A stretch of 64,000 bases of DNA from Isoetes taiwanensis (lineage: Eukaryota; Streptophyta; Lycopodiopsida; Isoetales; Isoetaceae), in NCBI GenBank assembly GCA_021234155.1, contig JAJEKV010000018.1, positions 21,129,252 through 21,193,251 of the forward strand. Reading direction: 5' to 3'. A program made the position numbers and the translations under genes. The notes under the pieces were generated by a model, which saw only the letters and a program-made list of their open reading frames with translations, ran no database searches and was not told the origin of the DNA. This document shows positions 9,500-19,400 of this stretch, piece by piece. Within the stretch, counting starts at the first letter, position 1. The number at the start of each line of letters is the position of its first letter.

Positions 9500-10770
9500 C
9501 TAAAGAGGATCTCCCCGAATCCTGCAGGCAAGGGCCAAATCTTTAGTCATGATCGTGACCCTCTTTGCATAGATAGCGCAAAGGTTTGCATCCCCAAAAA
9601 GGGCTATCAGGTAAGCCTTCGCAGCCTCCTGTAGGGCCATTGGCCAATATTGCAAAAGTTTGGAAGCGCAAGTCGGCCTTGAACTCTTGAGCTATTTCTC
9701 GGACCAATCGCTGGAAAGGCAGCTTCCGTAGTAGCAACTCCGTGGTCTTTTGGTACTTACGGATCTCCCGTAAGGCCACGGTACCTGGTCTGAAGCGATG
9801 GGGTTTTCTTGAAGTAGTCGCCCTCTGAGTCGGTGCAGGCTCCTTGGGCAAAGTCTTGCCCGTAGAGACTGGGTGGCGCCGTGCGGCATCCACTTGTTCC
9901 TGCCGGCGACTTGAGCTCGTGTGCTTCCCAATGCTCCCGACAGCCTTGAGCTTCTCCTTATATTGGCTCCCCGACTTATGGGTGGTAGACTTCCGTCGTC
10001 TCTTAATGGGAGGCTTGTCTCCTTGGTCGGGACCGCGCGGGGTTTCCTGCTCAGTGTCGGGGTGCTGCTACTGTTGGTCCTGGTCCTAGTTTTGTTGTTG
10101 CTCCCGTTGGGCCCTCTCAGCCTCCTCCTGAGCAGCACGAGTGGCAACCATGTCTTCTTCTATCTGTGTAAGCCGTCGGGCCGTAATCCTTCGAATTAAT
10201 TCGGCACGGTATCGGTTCGGCCGAGCTTGCATATCCATCTGGATCACTATTAAGTAATCCAGGTTGATATGAGATGGAACCTCACCCCAAGTGAAACTTT
10301 GGGTAGCCTCATCATATTCATGTGGGGGAAGATCGAGGGGGTTACAGTTGATGATGGCTCTCCCATCATCCAGGTAGACATACTCATGGCCCCGAGCTTC
10401 GGTGTCTCCCCTCTCTATTTCTCGGATGTCGTCTGCTCTGGCCAACTCCCTGATGCGGGCCGCCTCCCTCCGTATGGCTTCCTCTTCTGGGACTTCGTCA
10501 CACTCGGGTGGATAGAACTTAACCAGCATCATAACTTGGTCAGGTTGCTCGACCATAGTGTATGCCTGCCGTAGGAGGTTAAGCTTAATCAGGAAGCGCT
10601 CAGAGAAGTGGAAGACAGGGTATGGTATTCTATGGCCGTGTACCAGCTGGACTAGAAGGAGCTCAACCCGGTCAGGGTCGGTAGCCAGATGCTCCCCAAG
10701 CTGGGTGTAGATCTGGGGTATGTTGAGGGAGCCATAGCTCGAAAGTACTCTTGATATGCGCCATGCTCAT
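9500..10770 (-). pseudogene. ORF A: retrotransposon protein with C-terminal histone H3 fold
   Basis: First ORF after the PBS, about 423 codons. The start ATG (10,770) is confirmed by the second copy (33,507), which lacks the 1-nt frameshift near 10,745. The N-terminal 230 residues are unrecognised and largely helical (EEEAIRREAARIRELARADD, RAAQEEAERAQREQQQ). Two in-frame TAGs follow in a Gln-rich stretch (10,086-10,088 and 10,068-10,070). Next comes a basic linker ([14 protein letters not shown]), then a histone H3 domain: [52 protein letters not shown]. After a 7-nt insertion near 9,645 the other frame gives [34 protein letters not shown] and RIRGDPL, stop at 9,500. All core helices (alpha-N, 1, 2, 3) are present, and Lys56- and Lys79-equivalents are kept. 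The tail keeps an STGK-like patch but no ARKS motif, so Lys9/Lys27 sites are absent. Possible role: placing an H3-like module in nucleosomes to guide integration or silence-evasion; that is inference. Confidence 0.85.
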
Positions 10771-11455
10771 TGGGCCTAGACAAGAAGAAGAACAAAGAAG
10801 AGGGCGATGTGCCGAGGAGAGGTGGGAAATGAGGTGCTAAGGGGTGGTGGTGGTGGCAACAAGCGCAAACAGAGGCGAGGCACTAGGAGTTCGGGTTCCG
10901 GCGGCTATGGCGGACGGTTGAGGTGGGCACGTGGAAGGAGTAAAGCATAAACGGAAAAAAAAAACGTCACTTTAGTTTTTAAGTTTAATTTTATTTTTAT
11001 TTTTTGAAAACTTTTTTTTATTTTTTATACGGCGGCTATACGCGTTTATACGATCGGGCGCCGGTCCAGTTATACGTGTTTCTATTCGGATTCCAAGACG
11101 CCCAAACCTGAGCGGCGCCCGAGTTGGATTTTGGGCCACTTCCTCGTCCTGTTGTTGTCGGATGACGACCCCCCTAGGGTTTTGGACCACGCCCGACACG
11201 TTGGAGCAAAAATCTCGTCGATCCGAGCTACCTGGAGAAAGTTATGGCGCTTACAAAACTCGAACCTCTGGTTCTACCTTCTGACCTTGACCACGCTACT
11301 AGAGAACACTCTCCTACACCCTAGGTCATTCCTCACATAGCTAAGCCAACTAACATGCTAACTACAGAGTTTGACTACTTTAATCTAAGAGAAGGTGCCG
11401 CCAACTAACAAGTTAGGTTATGGCCAGTGCAATGATTTTGGTCCACCAAAACCAT
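10771..11455 (-). other. 5' leader of the gypsy element
   Basis: Between the PBS and the ORF A start. A T/A-rich stretch lies at 10,960-11,030 (A-rich on the element strand). An open frame at 11,199-10,972 is Lys/Asn-rich at its end and shows no domain. The segment is repeated at 33,508-34,191. Confidence 0.6.
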
Positions 11456-11467
11456 GCTTTGATACCA
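11456..11467 (-). promoter_or_regulatory. Primer binding site for initiator tRNA-Met
   Basis: On the reverse strand the bases are TGGTATCAAAGC, one mismatch from TGGTATCAGAGC, the complement of the plant initiator tRNA-Met 3' end. It starts one base inside the LTR end. The second copy (34,192-34,202) has the perfect GGTATCAGAGC. Confidence 0.9.
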
Positions 11468-11468
11468 C

Positions 11469-12935
11469 TGTGACGCTCCCAGAATCTATACGATGCTCCC
11501 ATCGTACAAATACGGGAATTCCCCTCCCATGGCGACTACATCACCATGGTAGGGCCCTCCATCATACTCGGACCACTTGGCAAGTGTCCGGGCGAGGAAC
11601 ACGGAGGTGTCATTCGTCCCACGTCCTCTATGAGAAATCCTATAGAGCGGAAGCATACATACACGTTAGCATACAACAATCGGGTTAAAATATATATCAC
11701 CACGAAGGGTGGACCATCCATCCTCATCCATCAAAAGAAAATACATCCATAATAATATAAGCTAAACACCATGACAAGGCACTACCCCGACTTAGACTCC
11801 AAGGGGTCAACTGACGGTCAGGGCCTCAAGATATTAGTAGACGGAAGTATAACATGGCGTTGGCTGGCAGAAGACAATGGCTAGGGTAGTCCACTCCATC
11901 CGCCCCACCTGTGCACACTTTGCGGATAGGCTGAATCATGTTATGACGTGCTTGTAGCCCTCCGGAGACGCAATCCCAGGGAATCACCCTACGGGGCTAC
12001 TCCGGGTTACATCTCCCGGTCTGGATGAGGCGTCGAGAGGCGCCTCCTTCCCAAGCATGACAGATCCCCGGGTATACTAGAGAACACGTGCCCCTCAATG
12101 ACCCCCCGTGATCCATACCCGACTTACTCCCCTAAATCTAAAGGGCGGCTCACTAGCCCATTCGAGTCCAGTAAGGCCCATATAGGTATGCGTCTCACTA
12201 GACTCACTTGAGTGTCAGATCCATACCCGGCCCACACACAGTGACCGGCTATAACCCTAGCACACTGTAGGAGTCCAGAAGCTGCGCTTAGGCAAGACCC
12301 CACCTCCGATTCACCATCATACTCAAGTTATCCGGTGCTGAACCACATCAGAGCATCCTCGGCCGTGTTGGCTCTTGTGCACAAAGTCGGATTTATTGGG
12401 TATCAAGGGGTCTAGCTAGAGACATACCGCTAAGAGGCTTTTAGGTCTCTACCCTTCCCTTAATTCCCAATACATGGAAGAAATGGGAAGAAAGAATATA
12501 AACATCATCTAAGGACTAACCCGCCTCTTGGCCGGAGACGTTGTTACTGAAGGCATCCATAGCTCGAGGTCATTGGATATGTGTTGGCAAGGAGGGGTTT
12601 AAGCCGGTGGTCGCCGCTCCTCTTCACTCTCAATTCGAATTTGGGATGAAATGGGGGTAGGACCCCTATTTCTCCAACCCAAATAGCAAGTCCCTCTCCG
12701 CCAATCAATTTGGGCGTGTGGCACCACCTCATTGGTGATAATTAGTTAATTAGACCAAATTAGCATAATTAGGTTAATTATGCCAATAAAATCCATAATT
12801 ATCCATGGGTTTTATTAGCATAGCTAATAAAATCCATTATAGGTGAACCCCCACTTGGGCCCTTAGGCCTACTACACATCGGGTGACGTGTCATGGTATG
12901 CATAATGATACCGTGATAAATATTTGAACGCCACG
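11469..12935 (-). repeat. 5' LTR of the gypsy element, copy 1
   Basis: The LTR is bounded by TGTGACG at 11,469 (next to the PBS) and, at the other end, by CGCCACG at 12,929-12,935. The second copy reads CGTCACA there, giving a perfect 7-bp terminal inverted repeat of TG...CA type. The length is about 1.47 kb. The outer third (12,730-12,850) is AT-rich, with CCAAT and repeated AATAAAATCCAT blocks as expected of U3. No matching 3' LTR lies in the window, so insertion age cannot be estimated from LTR divergence. Confidence 0.85.
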
Positions 12936-13119
12936 CATTAACGCCATTGATGTTGTACAAACGCATTACACCATATATGACCGGACGACAAATAAAAATG
13001 CACGCAAAAAAAAATGTTATATATATTAACTCCCCGGTCTTTTGCTAGTGAGGCCTTATCAACACACCAAGAACATTACATTAGTACTATTTCTTAACTT
13101 ATTCTTTTAATCTAAATGA
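12936..13119. other. Flank of the gypsy LTR
   Basis: AT-rich sequence outside the LTR. The target-site duplication cannot be tested because the 3' LTR is missing. No gene seen. Confidence 0.5.
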
Positions 13120-13174
13120 AACATTGTAGTTGCGACGCCTTATGTAATGAATGGGGTGAAAGCATGTTCTAGTG
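13120..13174. mobile_element. CACTA-like end, copy 1
   Basis: GGGGTGAAAGCATGTTCTAGTG matches the end at 2,445-2,468 (GGGTGAAAGCATGTTGTAGTG); on the reverse strand it reads CACTAGAACATG. A subterminal GTTGCGACG motif lies just inside it. The second copy at 35,830-35,882 keeps the motif pair GCGACGTC and TGTCGCAA better than this one. Confidence 0.5.
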
Positions 13175-14300
13175 GAACAAAAACGTGCATTTTAGCACCA
13201 CATTTTTGGGTGCTAAGTGTGGTGGGAACTACCGAATTTGTAGTGGGAGAGGCGCTTATTTTTTCAAAAAATACACATGATTACTTATTCAAAATTTTGT
13301 CGTTTTCACCTTTATTCAGGCTTATTCAAAGAATGTGCATGATCATTTTCCTCAAAAACTCGGATCACGCCCCTTAATCCCAAGCAAGACCATTTTCGAT
13401 TCGAATTTTCATTTTCCCTCAAAACTCGATCACGCCCCTTAATCCGCAAGACCATTTCTGATTTCTCGCAAGAAGATCGATCACTTAAATGGCTCGATCA
13501 TACCGGACTTGAATGCCACGGATACACCTACAAGGAAATGTATGTGCAAGAAAAGCATTACGCCACACAAGAAGAAATCGAGTCGTTTGGGGACCGAAAG
13601 TATTAGGAAAATCCACTTACAGTGGGTTGCATTCTAGATTCGGGATGCCCATGATTCTCTGTTGTTTAGAATATTGTTTTGTTTCATCATGCAAGGTTGA
13701 AGAATCTGAGCAAGGAGAGGTATAATGAATATATGTGCCTTTACAAAAAAAATCACAGGTGTGAAGTGTGCCCGGGAGGCATGGCCTCATTGACTATGGT
13801 CGCTATGCATTACCTTCACACAAAAGGAAAAGAAATAAACTGGTTGAGTTTCTCGCAAATGCTTAAGAGAAAAAGAGTCTCAAGCCTCTCCGTCCCAACG
13901 TAAGAGGAAGAATGCAAGCATTTCAAATAGTGAGGAAGCAGAGCAACATGCCACGATGATGCTTCCTCTCTTGAAATGACTAGGCCACAATTCAAGCCTC
14001 CTCAAGTCAGAAGAAGAATCTCGGGAAAATCACCTAAAAAAAAAATAGGTACTTTTCAACCCTCTTCTTCCGAACCACTATATGATGCAATTTAATATTG
14101 GAACCAAGTTATTTTTCCAAAGAAGGTCTAGCAAGCTTGAACAATCGTGTACACCACTTACTTCTTCATTTGGGTGTGTTGTAAGTTATGTGTAGGAAAT
14201 TTGTGCTACTAGTTTCGAGTTGTGGTGGATAATTTCAGTTCACAGTAGTATGTAGCTCCAAATGTGTTACGTGACGTCATATGGTGCCAATTATATGTTA
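13175..14300 (+). other. Left part of composite element, degraded coding traces
   Basis: Two related stretches near 13,370 and 13,430 (aaactcGatcacGcccCttaatcc) form a short direct repeat. Forward frames between 13,500 and 14,030 carry Lys/Arg-rich pieces (RRNR, KRKRV, RKRKNAS in the second copy at 36,449-36,751), which resemble a nuclear-localisation-rich N-terminus of the gene further right. I do not recognise a domain, and frames are broken in both copies. Confidence 0.35.
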
Positions 14301-14419
14301 ATAATGTAGTTTGTAGTATATGTAGTGTCACATATAGTACCAAACGTGGTACCTTTTCCAGGAATAGTGAATTGGCTTCCATATGTTTCTATACTTAGTG
14401 TCATATGTGATGTTAGATA

Positions 14420-14770
14420 TGGTGATACTTGTGAATGGTGGATTGTCCGCCATATGTGGTGCCAATTGCTGTTAAATATTGCACCACGCCATCCGCCACA
14501 TATGGGGTGGTGGATGCCTCACGGATGTGGTGCCTTCTCGGCATTGTGGTGCCACATGTGGTGTTTAATGTGGCACCACTATGGATCCACATTTTGCACC
14601 ACATGTGGTGTCTTTGACGCCATTTGTGGTGCGGCAATGGATTGCCATATGTGGTGCCTTGGGTTGGGTGCATTAAAAATATGTGGGTGGCATGTGGCAC
14701 CATTTGGTGCCACATGCCACACCACATGTGGTGAATATGACGCCATTTGTGGTGCAAAGTTTGTCATGAT
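14420..14770. repeat. TGTGGTGC minisatellite, copy 1
   Basis: An irregular array of CATATGTGGTGCC, CACATGTGGTG and GACGCCATTTGTGGTGC units at 20-45-base spacing, some in inverted orientation (GGCACCACTATGG, GCACCACATGTGGTG is palindromic). The second copy is at 37,150-37,510. Open frames across it are artefacts of the repeat. Confidence 0.8.
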
Positions 14771-14833
14771 GGAATTTGTGGTGTGTAAAGTGGTGTCCGG
14801 CAGTCATGTGGTACTAACCTTGGATTACTTTCC

Positions 14834-15600
14834 GCTTGAATTCAACAGACACCGAGAATGGATCAACTCTACGAGATCGTAAGCGATTCAAGTTGTAAGG
14901 CAAGGTTGCAAACTTGTGATCAAAGCCCGCAGGTGCTACAAATGAAGGTTCAAAGAACTTGAGTTCCGCATCGGAGAAGATGAATAAAGATTTAAAAAAA
15001 ATGGGAAGGAATGATTAAGGATAAACCAAGTCGCAAGATGACGGGTGATTCGGGCTATATGCCAAGATACGAGAGGCCGAAATAAGGAACTATTACCGTA
15101 ACTTGAGCGCACAAAAAATCGAGGAGCTTAACTCTGTCACCCGGGAAGCAGTATACAACAAAGATTGAAAGTGCTGGAACCAAGGTTAGAGAGGTTTCGC
15201 CTTGCAAGGACCGCCTTCCTTTATTTGTCTTGGATCCACTACTTCCGCACTTTGATAAGGATGAAGATTATGGTAGTGGTCGGCCCATTCTGTGGCAAGA
15301 TCCTCCAGTGGATGGGGAAACCACTACCAACTTTGATTGCTGAATGCAATACCAATACCATCTTCCATGTCTCCGCCGGCCTCTTGAGGTACTTCATAAC
15401 AAAATTCCTGAAGTGCTTAGTATAATTGTATTCTCATTGACAAATTTATGCTCACTTTTGCGTGATTTGTAATCATCACTGCATTGAGAATTGCTGCCAT
15501 GAATTTTCTACAAAGATGGGTACAAGCCTTAGGTGTGAGTAGAGAGGATCAAAAGCAACTTCAAGCTATTGAGGCACTTTTGTGTGAGCACTTATAGGTA
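14834..15600 (+). pseudogene. Coiled-coil and RING-H2 exons of the composite element gene, copy 1
   Basis: Counterpart of 37,558-38,300, where the reading frame is better kept. In this copy the coiled-coil exon is broken by indels, and the RING segment reads MKVLEPRLERFRLARTAFLY before losing frame. The first Cys pair is altered and the intron acceptor TTGCAG of the second copy is TTGCGTG here (15,460). The donor at the end of the exon (CTTGAG/GTACTT, 15,389) is intact. As read, this copy could not make the RING domain; many of the breaks lie at CAG or CTG sites and may be sequence errors. Confidence 0.6.
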
Positions 15601-15678
15601 GCTTAGTTTACATGCTAAGGGCCTGATGTAAGGGACAGATGCCAATTAGGATTAGTGGACTTCCTAATCTTTCACCCT

Positions 15679-15948
15679 GGCTTAGTCTCCTTCGTTTTCT
15701 GTTTGATGTATCTAATTTGCCCCCTAGGATGACATCGCTCACTCAGGTGGCGAATTAGATACATCAAGCAGGAAACTCGAAAAGGGAGTAAGCCCGACAT
15801 AAAACAAGATCCTGGCTGGCTTAGTCTCTTTTGCTTCTCCTATTTTGTGTATCTAAAGTGCCCCCTGGGATGAGATCGCTCGCTCATTTTAGGGGACACT
15901 TTAGATATATAAAAACAGGAACATCGTAAAGAGAGTAAAAAAGTCTGG
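15679..15948. repeat. Two tandem foldback hairpins in an intron, copy 1
   Basis: Hairpin 1 has arms 15,679-15,720 and 15,751-15,794 (GATGTATCTAATTTG pairing with CGAATTAGATACATC) and a 30-base loop. Hairpin 2 has arms 15,816-15,864 and 15,891-15,948 (GTATCTAAAGTGCCCC with GGGGACACTTTAGATATA). The two loops are related (CCCTAGGATGACATCGCTCACTC and CCCTGGGATGAGATCGCTCGCTC), so one arose from the other. They are perfectly conserved in position in the second copy. Confidence 0.85.
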
Positions 15949-16004
15949 AGCTTAGTTAAAAAAACCAAAGCATAGTTACAATCAATTGTGATTCAATTCC
16001 AGGT

Positions 16005-16822
16005 TTGCAGAGCATGGTGCCATTTACTAATTCAGGTCTAACTGTTCATACTGGTGGCAATGACTATGTGAGTCCATCTAGCACACCAAAAAGGGAATTA
16101 TTTTCTACCCTCAAAGGTAACCAAGTCTTGTTTGATGCAATTGGGATATGTAGCTTACTTCTTCATCCCTACTTTGTAGATATAGAGGTACAATGTGGTC
16201 AGTTAGGGGGACAAGACACTCACACCCCTTCGAAAGCATTAGACACAGATAGAAACTCGGGCAAATCAGAAGATGCATCAAAGTTACGTGAAGCTCCGGA
16301 CAAATCAAGACGCGTATCAAGTCAAGCTCTTTAGGTGTCTAATCGACAACAATCGCCGGACGGACGCCAGATGCATTAAGTCATGCTCCACACCAACCGC
16401 CAAATCAGCAGATGCATCAAAGTTATGATCCGAACAAATCGTTTGGTGAATGTAAGTCACAAGGTAACTTCCAACCTTTTTGTGCCTGTCTTCTTTTTAA
16501 TTTGACCCATATAGTTACCGACCCGTTAAATTTTTGCAGTGGAAGTGTCTCTGGGAGAAAAAGCAAGAGCATAATTCCAAGCAAAAGACACCTCCAAGAC
16601 ATTCTGAAGCAAAAGTTTCCAGCCCCCGCATCTAAGAGATGTGAAGCGAAGTTTCCAGCCCCGCACCAAGAAATGCCAAGCGAAGTTTCCAGCACCGCAC
16701 CAACTCTGGCCCATGCAGAAGACTACAAGGTTAAGCCCAATCCTCGCTTGTTTTTTACTACAATGGAGTTCTCGGTAGAAGCTATGACAAGAGTGAGCCC
16801 ATACCCACGCCAAAGAAGATGA
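16005..16822 (+). pseudogene. Ser/Pro-rich linker exons of the composite element gene, copy 1
   Basis: Acceptor TTCCAG at about 16,003, then LQSMVPFTNSGLTVHTGGND, SSTPKRELFSTLKGNQ and a Ser/Asp/Lys-rich stretch (SGKSEDASKLREAPDKSR). The last part (16,550-16,822) has three tandem KFPAP-type repeats (KQKFPAPASKR, CEAKFPAPHQ, EVSSTAPT). This looks like a disordered linker between the RING-H2 and phosphatase modules. No domain is recognised. Confidence 0.5.
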
Positions 16823-16859
16823 TGTTAAGTTGATCACACTTAACGTAACCAAGTGGGTA

Positions 16860-17310
16860 GTAACTAGACCAGCCGGGCCGAAGTTCATAGATTGGTGCAA
16901 ATGTAATTTTCATATAGCACTTTGGTCCAATTTCAGCTCAAAACTTGAGAGTCATAGTTAAGGGAGCATTGATGAAACACAAGGACAAATTCAAGTTCAT
17001 ATGGAGTCAGGATCGCTGTACCAACACAAATTTATTTAACAAAAAGCCAATTTTTTTTGAAGCACTGGAAAAAAAAAAAGGTCTACTTAATTTTAATTTC
17101 CGTGTTTCACAAAAGAGAACGGCTTCTCATTGATGACAGCAGATACAAAGGGTATCTCAATGCGCCAAACACCATGATCCGGTCCAAACAAATTGAGCCC
17201 CCCGACAGAGTAGATGGCAATTTCCTCATGAATGATCTAAAGGTTTGGCTTCGTGGGTTGTCAAGGCGTGGAATGTGCAAAGTTATGTCGAAAAGCAACA
17301 AAATGTGAAT
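16860..17310 (+). pseudogene. NIF/FCP1-like (HAD) phosphatase domain, copy 1
   Basis: The frame reads LRVIVKGALMKHKDKFKFIW, SQDRCTNTNLF, then broken KKPIFFEALEKKK, and in the next frame LLIDDS. This is the second half of the NLI-interacting-factor/SCP1 phosphatase fold: W-x-Q-D-x-C, KP-x-F-x-K-x-L-K-K-V, and the LLIDDS motif that holds the second pair of catalytic aspartates. The N-terminal DxDx(T/V) nucleophile motif is not visible upstream. See the better-preserved second copy. Confidence 0.7.
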
Positions 17311-17509
17311 ATGTTTGACAATCGAGAGTCAAATTTGTATTAATATGATGAAAAACATAGAACTAAAGCCTAGAAATAGTATTATTGTGTATATGATGTA
17401 ACCCTCTTGACTTTTTAATATAAACAAAGTTTTACTTCAATTGTTCATTTCTTGGCTATTTCAATGTTCCTCAAGGTTTTCAATGATCTTCCATTTGCTG
17501 AATGTAAAC

Positions 17510-18405
17510 TTACACCACCAAAGACGAGGACTCGCAGTTGTTAAGAGCGACATCCCACCGTAACACTTGCCACTTGAAGTGTTTAAAGGAAAGCAGAGCC
17601 TCTTGTGCTTGATCAAGAGGCAATCGTAATATTGGAGAAAAGTAGGATTGGTTCAAGGATGTGGATAGTCCATTTCTTCATGAGGTTAGTAATTTAATGT
17701 AAACAACTTCATTTGAAGTCTTCGTTGTTTCTTAAATCATCTTGTTTTACCGCATCTTGACTTTGGCAAGTGTATGCACCAATTCAAGATCAAGCATGAC
17801 ATGGAAACGAGGTTCCATTTCATGGATCCGCCATTTACACATTATTGTCGAATCCAGCTTGCTTCAAAGGACAAACCGCTGAACCCTCAACTTGCAATTT
17901 CGAATGTACCATTCTCGCCAAAGATGTTATCGCTAAAGACCGACGTTGTATGTCATTGGAGGTCAGCCGCTTAAATGTCAGCCGTGTGTGTACCATTTTG
18001 ACAAAATTTAGAAATGTACAAGGGCCCCGAGCCCGCCATGAGTTTTGTTGAGGATGCAAACACAAACTTCCCAAGCACCATAAAAAGCTGCGCCACAAGA
18101 AAAATTACAAGTTCCCCCACTCACCGATTGGCCGGGTCGTGGTGGTCCCCGCTTATATGTGTCTTTGTAAAGAAAGTTGTGGCTGCAAAGAATGCGAGAC
18201 TTGGACATACTATCCCAAAGGCAAGGTGAGTTCAGAATTTGAACGTATTACTCATCCAATGTGAGGCCTGATATGTTTGTTGCAGGGTGTACCAATTTCT
18301 AGTGGCGAGCTGTTGGACACGCGCAGAATGATGATTGATGTTGTGAAGCACAGTTGCTCTAGTAATGAAGCTGAGGTTGACAGATCAATAGATCTTTACT
18401 TGTAA
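17510..18405 (+). pseudogene. C-terminal exons of the composite element gene, copy 1
   Basis: Counterpart of 40,200-41,099. Readable segments include FRNVQGPRARHEFC in broken frame, GPEPAMSFVEDANTNFPST, and a last exon after a conserved intron (donor AAG/GTGAGTTC, acceptor TTTGTTGCAG near 18,286) ending SSNEAEVDRSIDLYL, stop at 18,403-18,405. No family is recognised. Confidence 0.5.
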
Positions 18406-18636
18406 TCACATGTTTGTATTATTGTAACCAAAGAGGTTATTCTTGTAACCTATTCTTTCATTGACACTCTAATGTACATTGTTGTATACTATTGTATACA
18501 ATAGACTTTTCTGGATCTTTACTTGTAATCACATGTTTGTATTATTGTAACCAAAGAGGTTATTCTTGTAACCTATTCTTTCATTGACACTCTAATGTAC
18601 ATTGTTGTATACTATTGTATACAATAGACTTTTTCT
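18391..18636. repeat. 124-bp tandem duplication at the gene 3' end, copy 1
   Basis: GATCTTTACTTGTAATCACATG occurs at 18,391 and 18,515; the two units are almost identical and each ends TTGTATACAATAGACTTTT, which contains the palindrome TTGTATACAA. The unit begins in the last codons of the gene, so it duplicates a putative 3'UTR/terminator. It is repeated at 41,087-41,330. Confidence 0.9.
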
Positions 18637-18699
18637 CGACCGTGAGCACAACACTCTGGTGGAGTTCAAATCTCCAGAAGAAATTGATGTATCCAAAGA

Positions 18700-19400
18700 T
18701 TCATGACAATGTGGTGATACATGTCGTGATAGATGTGGTGATGCAAATGGTGCATATGGTGAATCATGTGGTGCATTTGGTGAACCATGTGGTGAATCAT
18801 GTGGTGAATCATAGGTGGCATGTTGGAGCTCACGTGGCATGTTGGAGCCTAGGTGGCATGTTTGAGCCACCTTGGCATGTTTGAGCCTAGGTGGCATATT
18901 TGAGCCACCTTGGCATGCTTGAGCCTTTACATGACCTTTGTTACATGTTTGACTTTCATTGACCAACATGTTTGGTGATGCAAATGGTGCATGTGGTGAA
19001 TCATGTGGTGCATTTGGTGAATCATGTGGTGAATCATAGGTGGCATGTTGGAGCTTACGTGGCATGTTGGAGCCTAGGTGGCATGTTTGAGCCACCTTGG
19101 CATGTTGGAGCCTAGGTGGCATATTTGAGCCACCTTGGCATGCTTGAGCCTTTACATGACCTTTGTTACATGTTTGACGTTCATTGACCAACATGTTTGG
19201 TGATCATGTGGTGCATGTGGTGGATCATGTGGTGCATTTGGTGAATCATGTGGTGAATCATGTGGTGAATCATAGGTGGCATGTTGGAGCTTACGTGGCC
19301 TGTTGGAGCCTAGGTGGCATGTTTGAGCCACCTTGGCATGTTGGACCCTAGGTATGCTTGAGCCTTTACATGTTTCATTGACCAACATGTTTGGTGAAGC
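18700..19400. repeat. GGCATGTTGGAGCCTAGGTG minisatellite, copy 1
   Basis: Three higher-order units of about 210-230 bases, each made of a TGGTGAATCATG part and a GTGGCATGTTGGAGCCTAGG / GTTTGAGCCACCTTGGCATG part. The reverse-strand open frame encodes repeated DSPHDSPNAPHDSPHAP and QTCHLGSNMP, which is a by-product of the repeat. The second half of the unit also builds the separate array at 57,545-58,180. Confidence 0.92.

Larger units (their letters stand above)
5195..12935 (-). mobile_element. Ty3/gypsy LTR retrotransposon, 3' truncated, with three extra ORFs before gag
   Basis: Reading on the reverse strand: 5' LTR (12,935-11,469), PBS (11,467-11,456), leader, ORF A with a C-terminal histone H3 fold (10,770-9,500), ORF B (9,258-7,880), ORF C (about 7,690-7,358), gag with a CCHC knuckle (7,049-6,077), aspartic protease (about 6,076-5,528) and the beginning of RT (5,521-5,195). 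The element stops inside RT, where the LINE fragment begins, so the rest of RT, RNase H, integrase and 3' LTR are not here. The RT and protease motifs are Ty3/gypsy in type. An LTR of about 1.47 kb and over 4 kb between PBS and gag make it a large element. Additional ORFs are known in some plant gypsy lineages (for example Ogre/Tat), but I know of none with a histone fold. Confidence 0.85.
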
